Origin: UMGS1279 sp045536815
GTDB taxonomy: Bacteria; Bacillota; Clostridia; Oscillospirales; Acutalibacteraceae
Direction of reading: 5' to 3'
NCBI GenBank assembly: GCA_045536815.1
Contig: JAZSOH010000016.1
Coordinates: forward strand, 1 to 35,789
Length of the DNA: 35,789 nt
Shown: positions 1-9,306 of the stretch, piece by piece
Layout: the number at the start of each line of letters is the position of its first letter
How positions within the stretch are numbered: position 1 is the first letter of the stretch
Notes under the pieces: generated by a model
What the model was told of the DNA's origin: nothing
Database searches by the model: none
What the model saw: the letters and a program-made list of their open reading frames with translations, nothing else
Position numbers and translations under genes: made by a program

Positions 1-8
1 TTTTTTGT

Positions 9-37
9 ATTATACACCCATTTTAAAGATTTGTCAA
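9..37 (-). promoter_or_regulatory. Consensus sigma-70 promoter firing out of the left edge
   Basis: On the minus strand this reads TTGACA, a 17-base spacer and TATAAT, a perfect match to the vegetative consensus. Transcription would run toward position 1 and leave the window, so the gene it serves is not visible. It lies downstream of the permease gene and separates that gene from whatever follows. Confidence 0.7.
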
Positions 38-88
38 CACATAGTGAAAATTTAATCCTTTTACAAAACTGCGAAGCGCCGTTATCCT

Positions 89-173
89 AACGGATTACAA
101 GCGACAAGGCAACGGCAAACGGAAATTTACCTTTTGTAAGGTATGACAGGTTCAAGTCCTGCCAGACTACTCA
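89..173 (+). pseudogene. Degenerate tRNA-like sequence (Gln-like 5' half)
   Basis: The 5' part has GGATTA, CAAGCG and AAGGCAACGG in the order of a Firmicute tRNA-Gln acceptor/D-arm region. The 3' part has a good T-arm (CAGG-TTCAAGT-CCTG). The anticodon region carries about 12 extra bases and only a 4-bp stem with an 8-base loop. The putative acceptor strands (AACGGAT and CAGACTA) do not pair, and the end is TCA, not CCA. I therefore read it as a relic rather than a working tRNA. Its 3' end overlaps the last codons of the convergent permease gene. The assignment rests on remembered tRNA sequences. Confidence 0.33.
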
Positions 174-1348
174 TGGGGTGTGAGCGTTATTTCTTCTGCT
201 TTTTGCTTTTCATTTTCTACACGGTTTACATATTCTAAAGTAAGCATTCTTATAATAGCCACTACCGGAACCGCCAAAATAATTCCAAAGAAGCCAAAAA
301 GTCCACTACCTATGGTAATAGCAATTAAAACATAAATCGGCTTAATTCCAACCGAGCTTGCAACAACCTTAGGCTGAATTATATTAGCATCGAGCTGTTG
401 CACCGCAAGTACAAGCGCAAGTGCAATTATGGCCTTCACCAAATCACCTGTTGAAATCAGGGTTATAAATACAACCCCAAATCCGCCTATTATTGCGCCG
501 AAATATGGAACTATATTGCAAACGCCCATTAACACCGAAAGCAAAACCGCATACGGAATTCCCGCAAGGGAAAAAACAATTGTGCAAAGCACCATAACAA
601 TAACTGCATCTATCAGCTGACTATAAATATAATTGTAAAAAATTTCGCTTGAACGAAATGTAATTTCCCTCAATTTTGAAGCCTTTTTGTCAGGCAAAAC
701 AGCTCTGATAAGGCGACCCGAAACATTTATAAGGTGTTCTTTGCCCAAAAGCATATAGATTGAAATAACAATTGATAAGAAGAAGTTAACAACTGCACCC
801 GTAGCTTTAAATATTTCACCCGCGTATTTTGTTATAGCCTTAAAATCAAAATACGAAAGTATTTTTTCAAGGCTAAAAAAGTCCTTAATTGAATCTACGC
901 TTATTCCAAATATTTTTCCATCCGCGCCTGCTTGCTTAGATATAAAGCTGATAACCGAATTATAATACTCAGGAGCAGCATCAACCAGTTTTACAATACT
1001 TACAATAATTTTAGGAACAATAAGATAAAGTGTAACACCTAAAATCAGAAAGAGCAAAACATAACAAATCAGCACAGCCAAAGCTCTGGAATGTTTTGAA
1101 AGAAAACCTTTCCTTGCCTTTTTAAAAAGTTCTTCAAGCTTTGAAACGGGTTTAAAAAGCAAGAATGCTATAACAAGGCCAAAAATTATAGGTGTTAAAA
1201 TGCCTATAAAATCACCAATTGCCGCAAAAACACTAGGAAGCCTGTCAACCGTTTTATAAAAAACAATTAGAATTACGCCAACCAAAAGTGTCGAAAGGAA
1301 GAAACCTTTAAGTACGCCCTTTTCTTTTTTCTCTTGACTTTTTTTCAA
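167..1348 (-). CDS. AI-2E family transporter (PerM/YdiK-type membrane permease)
   Basis: This 393-aa polytopic membrane protein has the layout of the AI-2E/PerM family. There is an N-terminal helix, a pair of helices around residues 40-65, another near 88-110, a soluble middle segment rich in PEYYNSVISF-type sequence, and a C-terminal block of four or more helices with the family-typical glycine-rich stretch near residues 265-300. The family is named for one E. coli member; other members export varied solutes or are Na+/H+ antiporters, so the substrate is unknown. The start is TTG at 1348, preceded by GGAGG at a 7-base spacing. It sits 27 bases after secA on the same strand and is probably cotranscribed with it. 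Its final codons overlap a tRNA-like relic on the other strand, so the natural C-terminus may have been altered. Confidence 0.85.
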   Translation of the reverse strand: MKKSQEKKEKGVLKGFFLSTLLVGVILIVFYKTVDRLPSVFAAIGDFIGILTPIIFGLVIAFLLFKPVSKLEELFKKARKGFLSKHSRALAVLICYVLLFLILGVTLYLIVPKIIVSIVKLVDAAPEYYNSVISFISKQAGADGKIFGISVDSIKDFFSLEKILSYFDFKAITKYAGEIFKATGAVVNFFLSIVISIYMLLGKEHLINVSGRLIRAVLPDKKASKLREITFRSSEIFYNYIYSQLIDAVIVMVLCTIVFSLAGIPYAVLLSVLMGVCNIVPYFGAIIGGFGVVFITLISTGDLVKAIIALALVLAVQQLDANIIQPKVVASSVGIKPIYVLIAITIGSGLFGFFGIILAVPVVAIIRMLTLEYVNRVENEKQKAEEITLTPHE

Positions 1349-1375
1349 GACTATTCCTCCAAAATTTTAAACAAA

Positions 1376-4117
1376 TCAGTCGTTTTCATCTTTACCGCAA
1401 CAGCGCTTATATTTTTTGCCACTACCACAAGGGCAAAGAGCATTTTTGCTTACAACACCCTTGCCTCTTACTGTTTTACTTAAAGTTCCGTCATCAGAGG
1501 TAGCGCTCTCTTCAGCAACCTTTTTGCGCTCAATTTCTTCGTTTTTCTTAACCCTCGCTGTAATAACCCTTTTTGCAGTTTCACGTCTTACCGATTCAAT
1601 CATACTGTCGAACATATCTGAGCCTTCATTTCGGTAATCGTTAACAGGATTTCTTTGGCCGTATTGACGAAGACCTATACCTTGACGAAGTCCATCCATT
1701 GCATCAATATGGTCCATCCAATGCTCGTCAACTGTACGAAGAAGCATAACGCGTTCAATTTCGCGCATAATTTCAAAGCCATATTCCTCTTCTCTTTTAT
1801 CAAGGCCGTCAAACACCTTTGTCAAAAGTGTTTCTGTCACCTCTTCAATAGAGGTTTCGCCAAGCTCTTCGGTAGTAAATCTTAAATCGGTTTCGTCGGT
1901 AACCCAACCCATTAAATGATTTCTAAGACCGTCTAAATCCCAGTCATCGTGAACTACAGGGTCGGTAAGATAGGTGTTTACAATTTCTGTAATTGTATCC
2001 CTTATCATATTTCTTATTTTTTCCTTAATATCTTCACCGTCAAGAACCTGATTTCTTTGGGTATAAATAAGTTCCCTTTGCTTATTCATAACATCGTCAT
2101 ACTGCAAAATATTTTCGCGTATACCAAAGTTTCTTGCCTCTACCCTAGCCTGAGCATTTTCAATAGAGGAAGAAAGAATTTTTGTTTCAAGAGGCAAGTT
2201 TTCATCAACCTTTAAGGCGTCCATAATGGTATACACCCTATCGCCACCAAAAAGACGCATCAAATCGTCTTCAAGCGATACATAAAACCTTGTTTCGCCC
2301 GGGTCACCCTGACGTCCCGCACGGCCTCTAAGCTGATTATCTATACGTCTTGATTCGTGCCTTTCGGTACCTAAAATTAAAAGTCCGCCCGCATTTTTAA
2401 CCTTTTCAGCTTCAGGGGCAATCTCCGCTTTAAATGTTTTAAGCAAACCGTTAAACTCTTCTCTTGCCTTTAAAATATCGGCATTATCGGTATCTGCAAA
2501 GCCCGTTGCCTCAGAAATAATTTCTTCGCTGTACCCCATTTTTCTAAGCTCGGTTCTTGCCATAAATTCTGCATTACCACCAAGCATAATATCGGTACCA
2601 CGTCCCGCCATATTTGTAGCAATTGTAACGGCATAAGGTTTACCTGCCTGAGCTACTATTTCGGCCTCTTTTTCGTGATGCTTTGCATTCAAAACGTTAT
2701 GCTTTATACCGCTTTTTTTAAGCATACTGCTCAAAAGTTCAGATTTTTCAATAGTAATTGTACCAACCAAAACAGGTTGCCCTTTTGCGTGGCTTTCCTT
2801 AATTTTTTCAATTACCGCCAAAAACTTTGCTCTCTCGGTCTTGTAGATAACATCGTTGTCATCAACCCTTATAACCGGCTTATTCGTAGGGATTTCCAAA
2901 ACATCCAAATTATAAATCTTTTGGAATTCAAGCTCTTCAGTTCTTGCGGTACCGGTCATACCCGAAAGCTTTGAATAAAGCCTAAAGAAATTTTGGAAGG
3001 TTATTGTAGCCAAAGTTTTTGACTCGTCAGCGATTTTTACCCCTTCTTTTGCCTCAATTGCCTGATGAAGACCTTCATTATATCTTCTACCAAACATAAG
3101 ACGGCCTGTAAACTCGTCAACAATAATAACCTCGCCATCTTTAACAACATAATCAACATCGCGCTTCATAATACCGTAAGCACGTATCGCCTGATTTATA
3201 TGGTGAGCAATCACCATATTCTCAGCATCATTAAGGTTTTCAAGTTTAAAGGCTTCTTCTGCCTTTTTAACACCCTTTGGAGTAAGGGTACAGGTTTTCG
3301 CCTTCTCGTCTACAACATAGTCGCCGTCATAGTTAGTTTCATCGTCGGTAAGCTTATCATCGGTCTCGGTAACCTTAACCATTTTAAGCCCTCTGGCGAA
3401 GCGGTTTGCCGCGGCATAAAGGTCGGTAGACTTATCGCCTCTACCCGAAATAATAAGGGGAGTTCTTGCCTCGTCTATTAAAATTGAGTCAACCTCGTCG
3501 ACAATAGCGAAATTGTGCCCCCTTTGAACCTTGCGCTCTTTATAAATTACCATATTATCACGAAGATAATCAAAGCCAAGCTCATTATTTGTACAATAAG
3601 TAATATCGGCATCGTAGGCTGCCTTTTTTTCTTCATTAGTCATTCCGTGAATAATAAGGCCAACGGTAAGACCTAAAAAACTATAAACCTTGCCCATCCA
3701 TTCCGAGTCGCGCTTGGCAAGATAGTCATTAACAGTTACAATATGAACGCCCTTACCTGAAAGAGCATTAAGATACGCAGGTAAGGTGGCAACCAAGGTT
3801 TTTCCCTCACCAGTTTTCATTTCGGCAATTCTGCCTTGGTGAAGCACAATACCGCCCAAAATTTGAACAGGAAAATGTCGCATACCTAAAACACGGTCTG
3901 CCGCCTCTCTACAAACGGCAAAGGCCTCAGGCAAAATATCGTCTAAGGTTTCAATACCATTTAACCTTTCCTTAAATTCATAGGTTTTGGCTTTAAGCTC
4001 GGCATCAGTAAGAGCCCTATACTCCTCCTCATAGCTTAAAACCTTATCTCTAAGCGGCAAAAGCCTTTTAATTTCTTTTTCGCTATAATCACCAAATAGT
4101 TTTCTTAAAATATTCAT
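1376..4117 (-). CDS. secA: Protein translocase ATPase subunit SecA
   Basis: SecA is the cytosolic ATPase that pushes unfolded preproteins through SecYEG. Visible motifs are the Walker A loop TGEGKT near residue 102, the DEAD-type segment (VDEVDSILIDEA) near 205-216, the helicase motif VI region QLRGRAGRQGDPG, and the C-terminal zinc-binding SEC-C motif CPCGSGKKYKRCCG. The protein is 913 aa, longer than the Bacillus enzyme (about 840), with extra residues in the region after the DEAD motif. I chose ATG 4117 because AGAGG lies about 8 bases upstream. A TTG six codons earlier lies upstream of that ribosome binding site and has none of its own. The divergent phosphoribosyltransferase gene begins 158 bases away. 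A TATAAT at 4158-4163 on the minus strand may be its -10 box, without a clear -35. Confidence 0.97.
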   Translation of the reverse strand: MNILRKLFGDYSEKEIKRLLPLRDKVLSYEEEYRALTDAELKAKTYEFKERLNGIETLDDILPEAFAVCREAADRVLGMRHFPVQILGGIVLHQGRIAEMKTGEGKTLVATLPAYLNALSGKGVHIVTVNDYLAKRDSEWMGKVYSFLGLTVGLIIHGMTNEEKKAAYDADITYCTNNELGFDYLRDNMVIYKERKVQRGHNFAIVDEVDSILIDEARTPLIISGRGDKSTDLYAAANRFARGLKMVKVTETDDKLTDDETNYDGDYVVDEKAKTCTLTPKGVKKAEEAFKLENLNDAENMVIAHHINQAIRAYGIMKRDVDYVVKDGEVIIVDEFTGRLMFGRRYNEGLHQAIEAKEGVKIADESKTLATITFQNFFRLYSKLSGMTGTARTEELEFQKIYNLDVLEIPTNKPVIRVDDNDVIYKTERAKFLAVIEKIKESHAKGQPVLVGTITIEKSELLSSMLKKSGIKHNVLNAKHHEKEAEIVAQAGKPYAVTIATNMAGRGTDIMLGGNAEFMARTELRKMGYSEEIISEATGFADTDNADILKAREEFNGLLKTFKAEIAPEAEKVKNAGGLLILGTERHESRRIDNQLRGRAGRQGDPGETRFYVSLEDDLMRLFGGDRVYTIMDALKVDENLPLETKILSSSIENAQARVEARNFGIRENILQYDDVMNKQRELIYTQRNQVLDGEDIKEKIRNMIRDTITEIVNTYLTDPVVHDDWDLDGLRNHLMGWVTDETDLRFTTEELGETSIEEVTETLLTKVFDGLDKREEEYGFEIMREIERVMLLRTVDEHWMDHIDAMDGLRQGIGLRQYGQRNPVNDYRNEGSDMFDSMIESVRRETAKRVITARVKKNEEIERKKVAEESATSDDGTLSKTVRGKGVVSKNALCPCGSGKKYKRCCGKDEND

Positions 4118-4213
4118 ATCATAAACCTCTAACAAAGTATAAAGTAATACATAATATATTATAGCAACAAAACCTATAAAAATAAAGTATAATTTGTAAA
4201 TATTTTACTATTA

Positions 4214-4241
4214 TTGACTTTTTTGAAAATGGTAGTATAAT
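4214..4241 (+). promoter_or_regulatory. Promoter of the phosphoribosyltransferase gene
   Basis: TTGACT (4214-4219), a 16-base spacer and TATAAT (4236-4241) point rightward, 34 bases before the start codon. This is the strongest plus-strand promoter in the secA spacer. Confidence 0.7.
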
Positions 4242-4274
4242 TAAATTGTAAATTTTTTGATAAAGGTGATTTTT

Positions 4275-4835
4275 ATGAGAAAAACTTATAAAATGAATAT
4301 CGCGGGCGTTGAAAGGGCTTTGCCTATTTGCCCTATAAACGAAAATCTTTCTATTGGCGCTTTTGTTATGTTTGGTGACACCGAACTCACCGTCGCCTGT
4401 GCAAAGGCTCTGCTTCAAAAGGCTCCTGAATATGACTACATAATTACAGCTGAAGCTAAAGGCATTCCCCTTGCTTATGAAATGGCCAAACAAAACGGCG
4501 ACGACTATCACTTTATTGTTAGAAAGCACCCTAAGCTTTATATGACGGGGGTTTTTGAGGTTGACGTTCGCTCAATAACTACCGATGCCGAACAAAAGCT
4601 TTACCTCGACACCAAGGACGCCGAGCTTATGAAGGGCAAAAAAGTTTTAATTGTTGACGATGTTATTTCAACCGGCGAATCGCTCACCGCTATTGAGACC
4701 CTAGTTAACAAGGCGGGGGGAATTATTGTTGGTAAAATGACCGTTTTAGCAGAGGGCGATGCTCAAAATCGCGACGATATTATTTTCCTAGAGCCGCTCC
4801 CCCTTTTCCTTCCCGACGGTACTCCTATTAAATAA
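4275..4835 (+). CDS. Adenine/xanthine-type phosphoribosyltransferase
   Basis: This 186-aa type I phosphoribosyltransferase carries the PRPP-binding motif VLIVDDVISTGES near residues 124-136 and an upstream TAEAKGIPLA segment typical of the Apt family. Such enzymes attach purine bases to PRPP for salvage; some relatives are regulators. Substrate choice between adenine and other purines cannot be read from sequence. I chose ATG 4275 because AAAGGTGA ends six bases before it; the TTG at 4257 has no ribosome binding site. It is a single-gene unit between its own promoter and a bidirectional terminator, divergent from secA. Confidence 0.85.
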   Translation: MRKTYKMNIAGVERALPICPINENLSIGAFVMFGDTELTVACAKALLQKAPEYDYIITAEAKGIPLAYEMAKQNGDDYHFIVRKHPKLYMTGVFEVDVRSITTDAEQKLYLDTKDAELMKGKKVLIVDDVISTGESLTAIETLVNKAGGIIVGKMTVLAEGDAQNRDDIIFLEPLPLFLPDGTPIK

Positions 4836-4847
4836 ACAAGAATAACA

Positions 4848-4879
4848 AAAGACTTCCAAAGAATTCTTTGGAAGTCTTT
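4848..4879. terminator. Bidirectional terminator between PRTase and parC
   Basis: A perfect 32-bp palindrome (AAAGACTTCCAAAGAA and its complement) lies between the convergent stops at 4835 and 4886. The A-rich left and T-rich right flanks give a T-tract on both strands. Confidence 0.85.
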
Positions 4880-4885
4880 CTTATT

Positions 4886-7129
4886 TTATAAAAGTGATAC
4901 CTGTTCGCCCTTTTCCTCTGCCGACATAAAGCTACCTGCGGCAGGTAAGGTTTTTGTGCGATATCTATGAGGTTTAAGAAGCTTGCCCTCCTCAAAAATT
5001 TCGGCACTAAATACCCTTTGACCCTTCTTTTGGGTCATAACCGCAACGCCTCCATTGGCTCTGGTCGATTTAACGGCAAGTGCGCCTGTGTGTACCAAAA
5101 GCATTCTTCCATTTGTCGAGGTGAGAAGTATTTCCCTATCCTCTGTCAAATGGTGAATTGAATGAAGTGCAAACTTATCGGTAAAGGCGGCAACCAGTTT
5201 ACGTCTATTTGTTTTTGTTTCGTAAGATTTAAGGTCAACCTTAGAAATTCTACCGTTTTCGAAAACAAAAATAAGATTTCCCTTATAATCTCTTGTAGAA
5301 ATCATAGCTATAGGATACTCTTTATCTTCCATATCAAGCTTAGCGGGGATATAATCGCCTAGCAAACTTGCTTTGCCGTCGGCAAACTCGCTTACCTTCG
5401 CCTTATAAACCTGACACTTGTTAGTAAAGAAAAGAAGGTCGCAGGCATTGTTAGATTCCAAAACCTCTACAATTTCGTCGCCCTCTTTAACCTTTTGCTC
5501 ACCGCTCATTCTAAGCGACTGAGGAGTAATTTTCTTGAAATATCCCTCTTTGGTAAAGAAAAGCGTTACGGGAGACTCGTCAACCATCTGCTCTTCTTCA
5601 AAATCATCAGCAGATACATCGTAAACAATTTGAGTCCTTCTAGGCTTGCCGTACTTTTTAATGACATTTTCAAGTTCTTTAACCATAATACTATTTATTC
5701 TACGGCGTTTTGCCAAAATGTCTTCCATATCGGCAATTTCTTCTTCAAGACTTTCGATATCCTTTAAGCGATTTACAATATATTCTCTATTAAGGTGACG
5801 AAGTTTTATTTCGGCAACATATTCAGCTTGTGTTTGGTCGATACCAAAGCCTATCATAAGGTTGGGAACAACCTCTTTTTCCTCTTCGGTTTCGCGAACA
5901 ATTTTAATTGCCTTGTCGATATCCAAAAGAATTTTAGAAAGACCTTTTAAAAGGTGCAAACGGCTTTTCGCCTTAGAAAGAGTAAAATAAACTCTTCTTT
6001 TAATGCACTCGCTTCTAAATGCTATCCATTCTTCTAAAATTTCTCTAACACCCATAACCCTTGGAGAACCTGCAATCAGCACGTTAAAGTTACAAGAAAA
6101 CGTATCCTGCAAGGGTGTAAGCTTAAAGAGCTTATTCATAAGCTTATCGGGGTCGGTACCTCGTTTTAGGTCAATAGTAATTTTCAGGCCCTGAAGGTCG
6201 GTTTCATCACGAATGTCGTTAATTTCGGTAATTTTCTTTTGCTTTGCAAGGTCAATTACCTTTTCGATAATCGCTTCTATTGTTGTAGAAGGCGGAATTT
6301 CAGTAATATCAATACAGTTAGCGGACTTATCGTATGAATAAACACCCCTGATTTTTATACCGCCTCTACCCGTTTCGTATATGTTTTTAATAGCCTCTTT
6401 ATCATAAATTAGCTGACCGCCTATGGGAAAATCGGGCGCAGTTAAAAGTTCGGTAATATCGGTGTCATCGCCCTTGATAATTGAAATTGTAGTCTTACAA
6501 ATTTCTTCAAGGTTGAAAGGGCAAATAGAACTTGCCATACCCGCCGCAATACCCATATTTGCATTAACCAAAACAGTCGGAAATGTAACAGGCAAAAGGG
6601 TCGGTTCCTTCATTGTTGCGTCATAGTTATCAACAAAATCTACAGTATCCTTTTCAATATCAGCAAAAAGTTCAGCAGATATTGGTGCCAGTTTTGCCTC
6701 GGTATAACGGGCGGCAGCACACTGCATATCTCTCGAATATGCCTTACCAAAGCTACCCTTTGATGCAACAAAGGGGTGCAAAAGCGCGGCATGACCTTCT
6801 GAAAGGCGAACCATTGTGTCGTAAATAGCCGCGTCGCCGTGAGGGTTAAGCTGCATTGTACGACCAACAATATTTGCAGATTTAATGGTTGAGCCATTCA
6901 AAAGACCCATACCATACATTGTATAAAGAAGTTTTCTATGAGATGGCTTAAAACCATCGATTTCGGGAATTGCACGAGAAACAATAATGCTCATAGCGTA
7001 GGGCATAAAGTTTGACTTTAAGGTTTCGGTAACCTGCTGGTCAACAACACTTCCCGCACCTGCAATAAAAGCATTCGCGTTATTCTTTTTCGGTTTTTCC
7101 GCTACATCTTTACTCTTTCTTGGAGCCAT
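4886..7129 (-). CDS. parC: DNA topoisomerase IV subunit A (clostridial-type ParC)
   Basis: The DNA-cleaving subunit of a type IIA topoisomerase, 747 aa. The catalytic tyrosine is Y142 in RYTEAKL. The quinolone-pocket helix reads HGDAAIYD at 97-104, so the residue equivalent to GyrA Ser83 is Ala100 and the acidic position is Asp104. A basic N-terminal tail of about 25 residues precedes the winged-helix domain, and the C-terminal part forms a short blade-type DNA-wrapping domain. It lacks the clear GyrA-box of gyrase A, which supports topoisomerase IV. ATG 7129 has GGGAG upstream. It lies 24 bases after parE and forms an operon with it. The name parC rather than a second gyrA is by neighbourhood and length. 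Confidence 0.9.
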   Translation of the reverse strand: MAPRKSKDVAEKPKKNNANAFIAGAGSVVDQQVTETLKSNFMPYAMSIIVSRAIPEIDGFKPSHRKLLYTMYGMGLLNGSTIKSANIVGRTMQLNPHGDAAIYDTMVRLSEGHAALLHPFVASKGSFGKAYSRDMQCAAARYTEAKLAPISAELFADIEKDTVDFVDNYDATMKEPTLLPVTFPTVLVNANMGIAAGMASSICPFNLEEICKTTISIIKGDDTDITELLTAPDFPIGGQLIYDKEAIKNIYETGRGGIKIRGVYSYDKSANCIDITEIPPSTTIEAIIEKVIDLAKQKKITEINDIRDETDLQGLKITIDLKRGTDPDKLMNKLFKLTPLQDTFSCNFNVLIAGSPRVMGVREILEEWIAFRSECIKRRVYFTLSKAKSRLHLLKGLSKILLDIDKAIKIVRETEEEKEVVPNLMIGFGIDQTQAEYVAEIKLRHLNREYIVNRLKDIESLEEEIADMEDILAKRRRINSIMVKELENVIKKYGKPRRTQIVYDVSADDFEEEQMVDESPVTLFFTKEGYFKKITPQSLRMSGEQKVKEGDEIVEVLESNNACDLLFFTNKCQVYKAKVSEFADGKASLLGDYIPAKLDMEDKEYPIAMISTRDYKGNLIFVFENGRISKVDLKSYETKTNRRKLVAAFTDKFALHSIHHLTEDREILLTSTNGRMLLVHTGALAVKSTRANGGVAVMTQKKGQRVFSAEIFEEGKLLKPHRYRTKTLPAAGSFMSAEEKGEQVSLL

Positions 7130-7153
7130 TTATTTTAATCTCCCTTTATTTTT

Positions 7154-9136
7154 TTAGCTAAAATCAGCTTCGTCCATATAGAGATATCCGTTATCCGAAA
7201 TATACTCTTTACGGCCTTGTAAATTGTCGCCAAGCAAAAGGTCAAACATTTCGCTGGTAAGTTCGGCGTCCTCAGGCATTATTTTTATAAGCCTTCTCGT
7301 TTCGGGGTTCATTGTTGTAAGGTTCATCATATCGGGTTGGTTTTCGCCAAGTCCCTTCGAACGTTGCAAAGTATATTTTTCCTCGCCTATCTTTTCCAAA
7401 ATCTCCCTTTTCTCGTTCTCATCATAAGCGAAATAGGTCATATTTTTGGTGTTGATTTCGTAAAGCGGAGTTTCGGCAATAAACACCTTACCTTCGTTAA
7501 TAAGGGTTGGCATAAGCCTATAAATCATTGTTAAAATAAGGGTTCTTATATGGAAGCCGTCGACATCGGCATCAGTACAAATTACAACCTTATTCCACTT
7601 TAAATTATTTATATCAAAGTTTGAGAGATTCTTATTAGCCTTAGATTTTACCTCAACACCGCAACCGAGAACCTTTAAAAGGTCGGTTATGATTTCGCTT
7701 TTGAAGATTTTTTCATACTCGGCCTTTAGGCAGTTCAAAATTTTGCCCCTAACCGGCATAATAGCTTGAAAAGCGGCATCGCGCGCAAGCTTACAAGAGC
7801 CCAAAGCCGAGTCACCCTCTACTATATAAAGCTCTCTTTCAGAAACATCACGGCTACGGCAATCAACAAATTTTTGAACCCTATTAGCCATATCGTTAGA
7901 GGTTTGAAGGGTTTTCTTTAAATTGAGGCGTTCCCTTTCGCTTCGTTCTCTACTTCTTTTATTGATAAGCACCTGCTCGGCAATCTTCTCTGCCTCAGCA
8001 CGATTTTCAATAAAATAAACCTCAAGCTGATGGCGGAAAAAGTCGGACATCGCCTCATAAATAAACTTATTGGTTATCGCCTTTTTTGTTTGGTTTTCAT
8101 ATGAAGTTTGTGTTGAGAAAGAAGAAATAACAACCGTTAAACATTCCTCAATATCAGAAAAGGTAATTTTACTCTCGTTTTTTTGATACTTATTATTTTG
8201 TTTTAAATAATTGTCAATTTGAGCAGTAAAAGCATATCTAACTGCCTTTTCGGGCGCACCGCCATGCTCAAGCCAACTTGAGTTATGATAATACTCTTTC
8301 AGATGAACCTGATTTGAAAAGGTAACAGCTGCATTTATTTTAACCTTATATTCGGGCTTGTCGTCTCGGTCTTTGCCTTTTCTTTCGGTATGCCACAACT
8401 GTTTTGACACAAGTGCCTTATCGCCAACAAGCTCGTTAACGTAGTCCTCTATACCGTTTGGATATAAAAATTCATAGGTTTCAAACTTACTTCCAACCTG
8501 ATTTTTGAGTACAAACAAAAGCCCATCGTTAACAACTGCTTGACGTTTTAAAACATCCATATAATATTCAAGCGGAATTTTAATGTCGGTAAAAACCTCT
8601 AAGTCGGGCTTCCAACGGGTTTTTGTTCCCGTATCCTTACCCGAATAAGGTTCTTTTTTAAGCCCGCCAATATTTTTACCTTTTTCAAAATGTAGGGTAT
8701 ATAAAAACCCGTCTCGCTTAATTTCAACATCCATATATTCAGATGCATATTGGGTTGAACAAAGGCCAAGACCGTTAAGACCTAATGAAAATTCATAGTT
8801 TTCACCGTCGTTAGTATTATACTTACCGCCTGCATACATTTCGCAGTATAAAAGCTCCCAGTTATAGCACTGTTCTTTATTGTTGAAATCAACCGGGGCG
8901 CCACGACCAAAGTCCTGCACCTCTATTGAGCCGTCTTCAAAGGCAGTTATAATTATTTTTTTGCCATAACCTTCTCTAGCCTCGTCAATGGAGTTTGATA
9001 TAATTTCAAAAACCGAATGTTGACAACCATCGATTCCATCAGAACCAAAAATTACCGCAGGGCGCTTTCGAACTCTATCCGCACCCTCCAGCTTGGTTAT
9101 ACTTTCGTTATTATACTCGACTGTGTTTTTAGGCAT
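7154..9136 (-). CDS. parE: DNA topoisomerase IV subunit B (ParE)
   Basis: The ATPase subunit of topoisomerase IV, 660 aa. It has the GHKL ATP fold (EIISNSIDEAREG, then QDFGRGAPV, then SLGLNGLGLCSTQYAS), the transducer region, and the TOPRIM domain with EGDSALGSCK and CTDADVDGFH, which bind Mg2+ for strand cleavage. The usual EGDSAGGS is EGDSALGS here, a mild variant. ATG 9136 follows AGGTGG at a 7-base spacing. It is first in the parE-parC operon and has its own consensus promoter at 9170-9199. Confidence 0.93.
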   Translation of the reverse strand: MPKNTVEYNNESITKLEGADRVRKRPAVIFGSDGIDGCQHSVFEIISNSIDEAREGYGKKIIITAFEDGSIEVQDFGRGAPVDFNNKEQCYNWELLYCEMYAGGKYNTNDGENYEFSLGLNGLGLCSTQYASEYMDVEIKRDGFLYTLHFEKGKNIGGLKKEPYSGKDTGTKTRWKPDLEVFTDIKIPLEYYMDVLKRQAVVNDGLLFVLKNQVGSKFETYEFLYPNGIEDYVNELVGDKALVSKQLWHTERKGKDRDDKPEYKVKINAAVTFSNQVHLKEYYHNSSWLEHGGAPEKAVRYAFTAQIDNYLKQNNKYQKNESKITFSDIEECLTVVISSFSTQTSYENQTKKAITNKFIYEAMSDFFRHQLEVYFIENRAEAEKIAEQVLINKRSRERSERERLNLKKTLQTSNDMANRVQKFVDCRSRDVSERELYIVEGDSALGSCKLARDAAFQAIMPVRGKILNCLKAEYEKIFKSEIITDLLKVLGCGVEVKSKANKNLSNFDINNLKWNKVVICTDADVDGFHIRTLILTMIYRLMPTLINEGKVFIAETPLYEINTKNMTYFAYDENEKREILEKIGEEKYTLQRSKGLGENQPDMMNLTTMNPETRRLIKIMPEDAELTSEMFDLLLGDNLQGRKEYISDNGYLYMDEADFS

Positions 9137-9169
9137 TTATACATCCACCTTTTTAAACATTCTCCTTTT

Positions 9170-9199
9170 ATTTTACACTATATATTGGGGTTATGTCAA
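9170..9199 (-). promoter_or_regulatory. Promoter of parE-parC
   Basis: Minus-strand TTGACA (9194-9199), an 18-base spacer and TAAAAT (9170-9175). It would start transcription about 25-30 bases before parE's ATG. Confidence 0.6.
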
Positions 9200-9267
9200 G
9201 TTTTTTAGCATATTTTGTAAGTTATATATAATATATTATATACCGACACTTTTTATAAAATACAAAA

Positions 9268-9293
9268 GCGGCTATGCAAAACTGCATAGCCGC
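9268..9293 (-). terminator. Terminator of rpsB-tsf
   Basis: An 11-bp perfect stem (GCGGCTATGCA) with loop AAAC, followed on the minus strand by TTTTGTA. It lies just after the tsf stop. Confidence 0.85.
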
Positions 9294-9306
9294 CAGCTTT
9301 TTATGA

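Noticed and set aside
167..1348. Functional link between the AI-2E-family permease and luxS in this window
   Set aside because: The family name comes from one E. coli protein, the two genes are 20 kb apart and in different operons, and the fold is used for other substrates.
4118..4135. Earlier TTG start for secA adding six residues
   Set aside because: The AGAGG ribosome binding site would then lie inside the gene, and SecA proteins normally begin with the MNIL-type sequence.
9137..9163. Seven-codon frame before parE whose stop abuts the parE ATG
   Set aside because: Its GGAG lies only one base before the ATG, too close for normal initiation; it is probably a by-product of the parE ribosome binding site.
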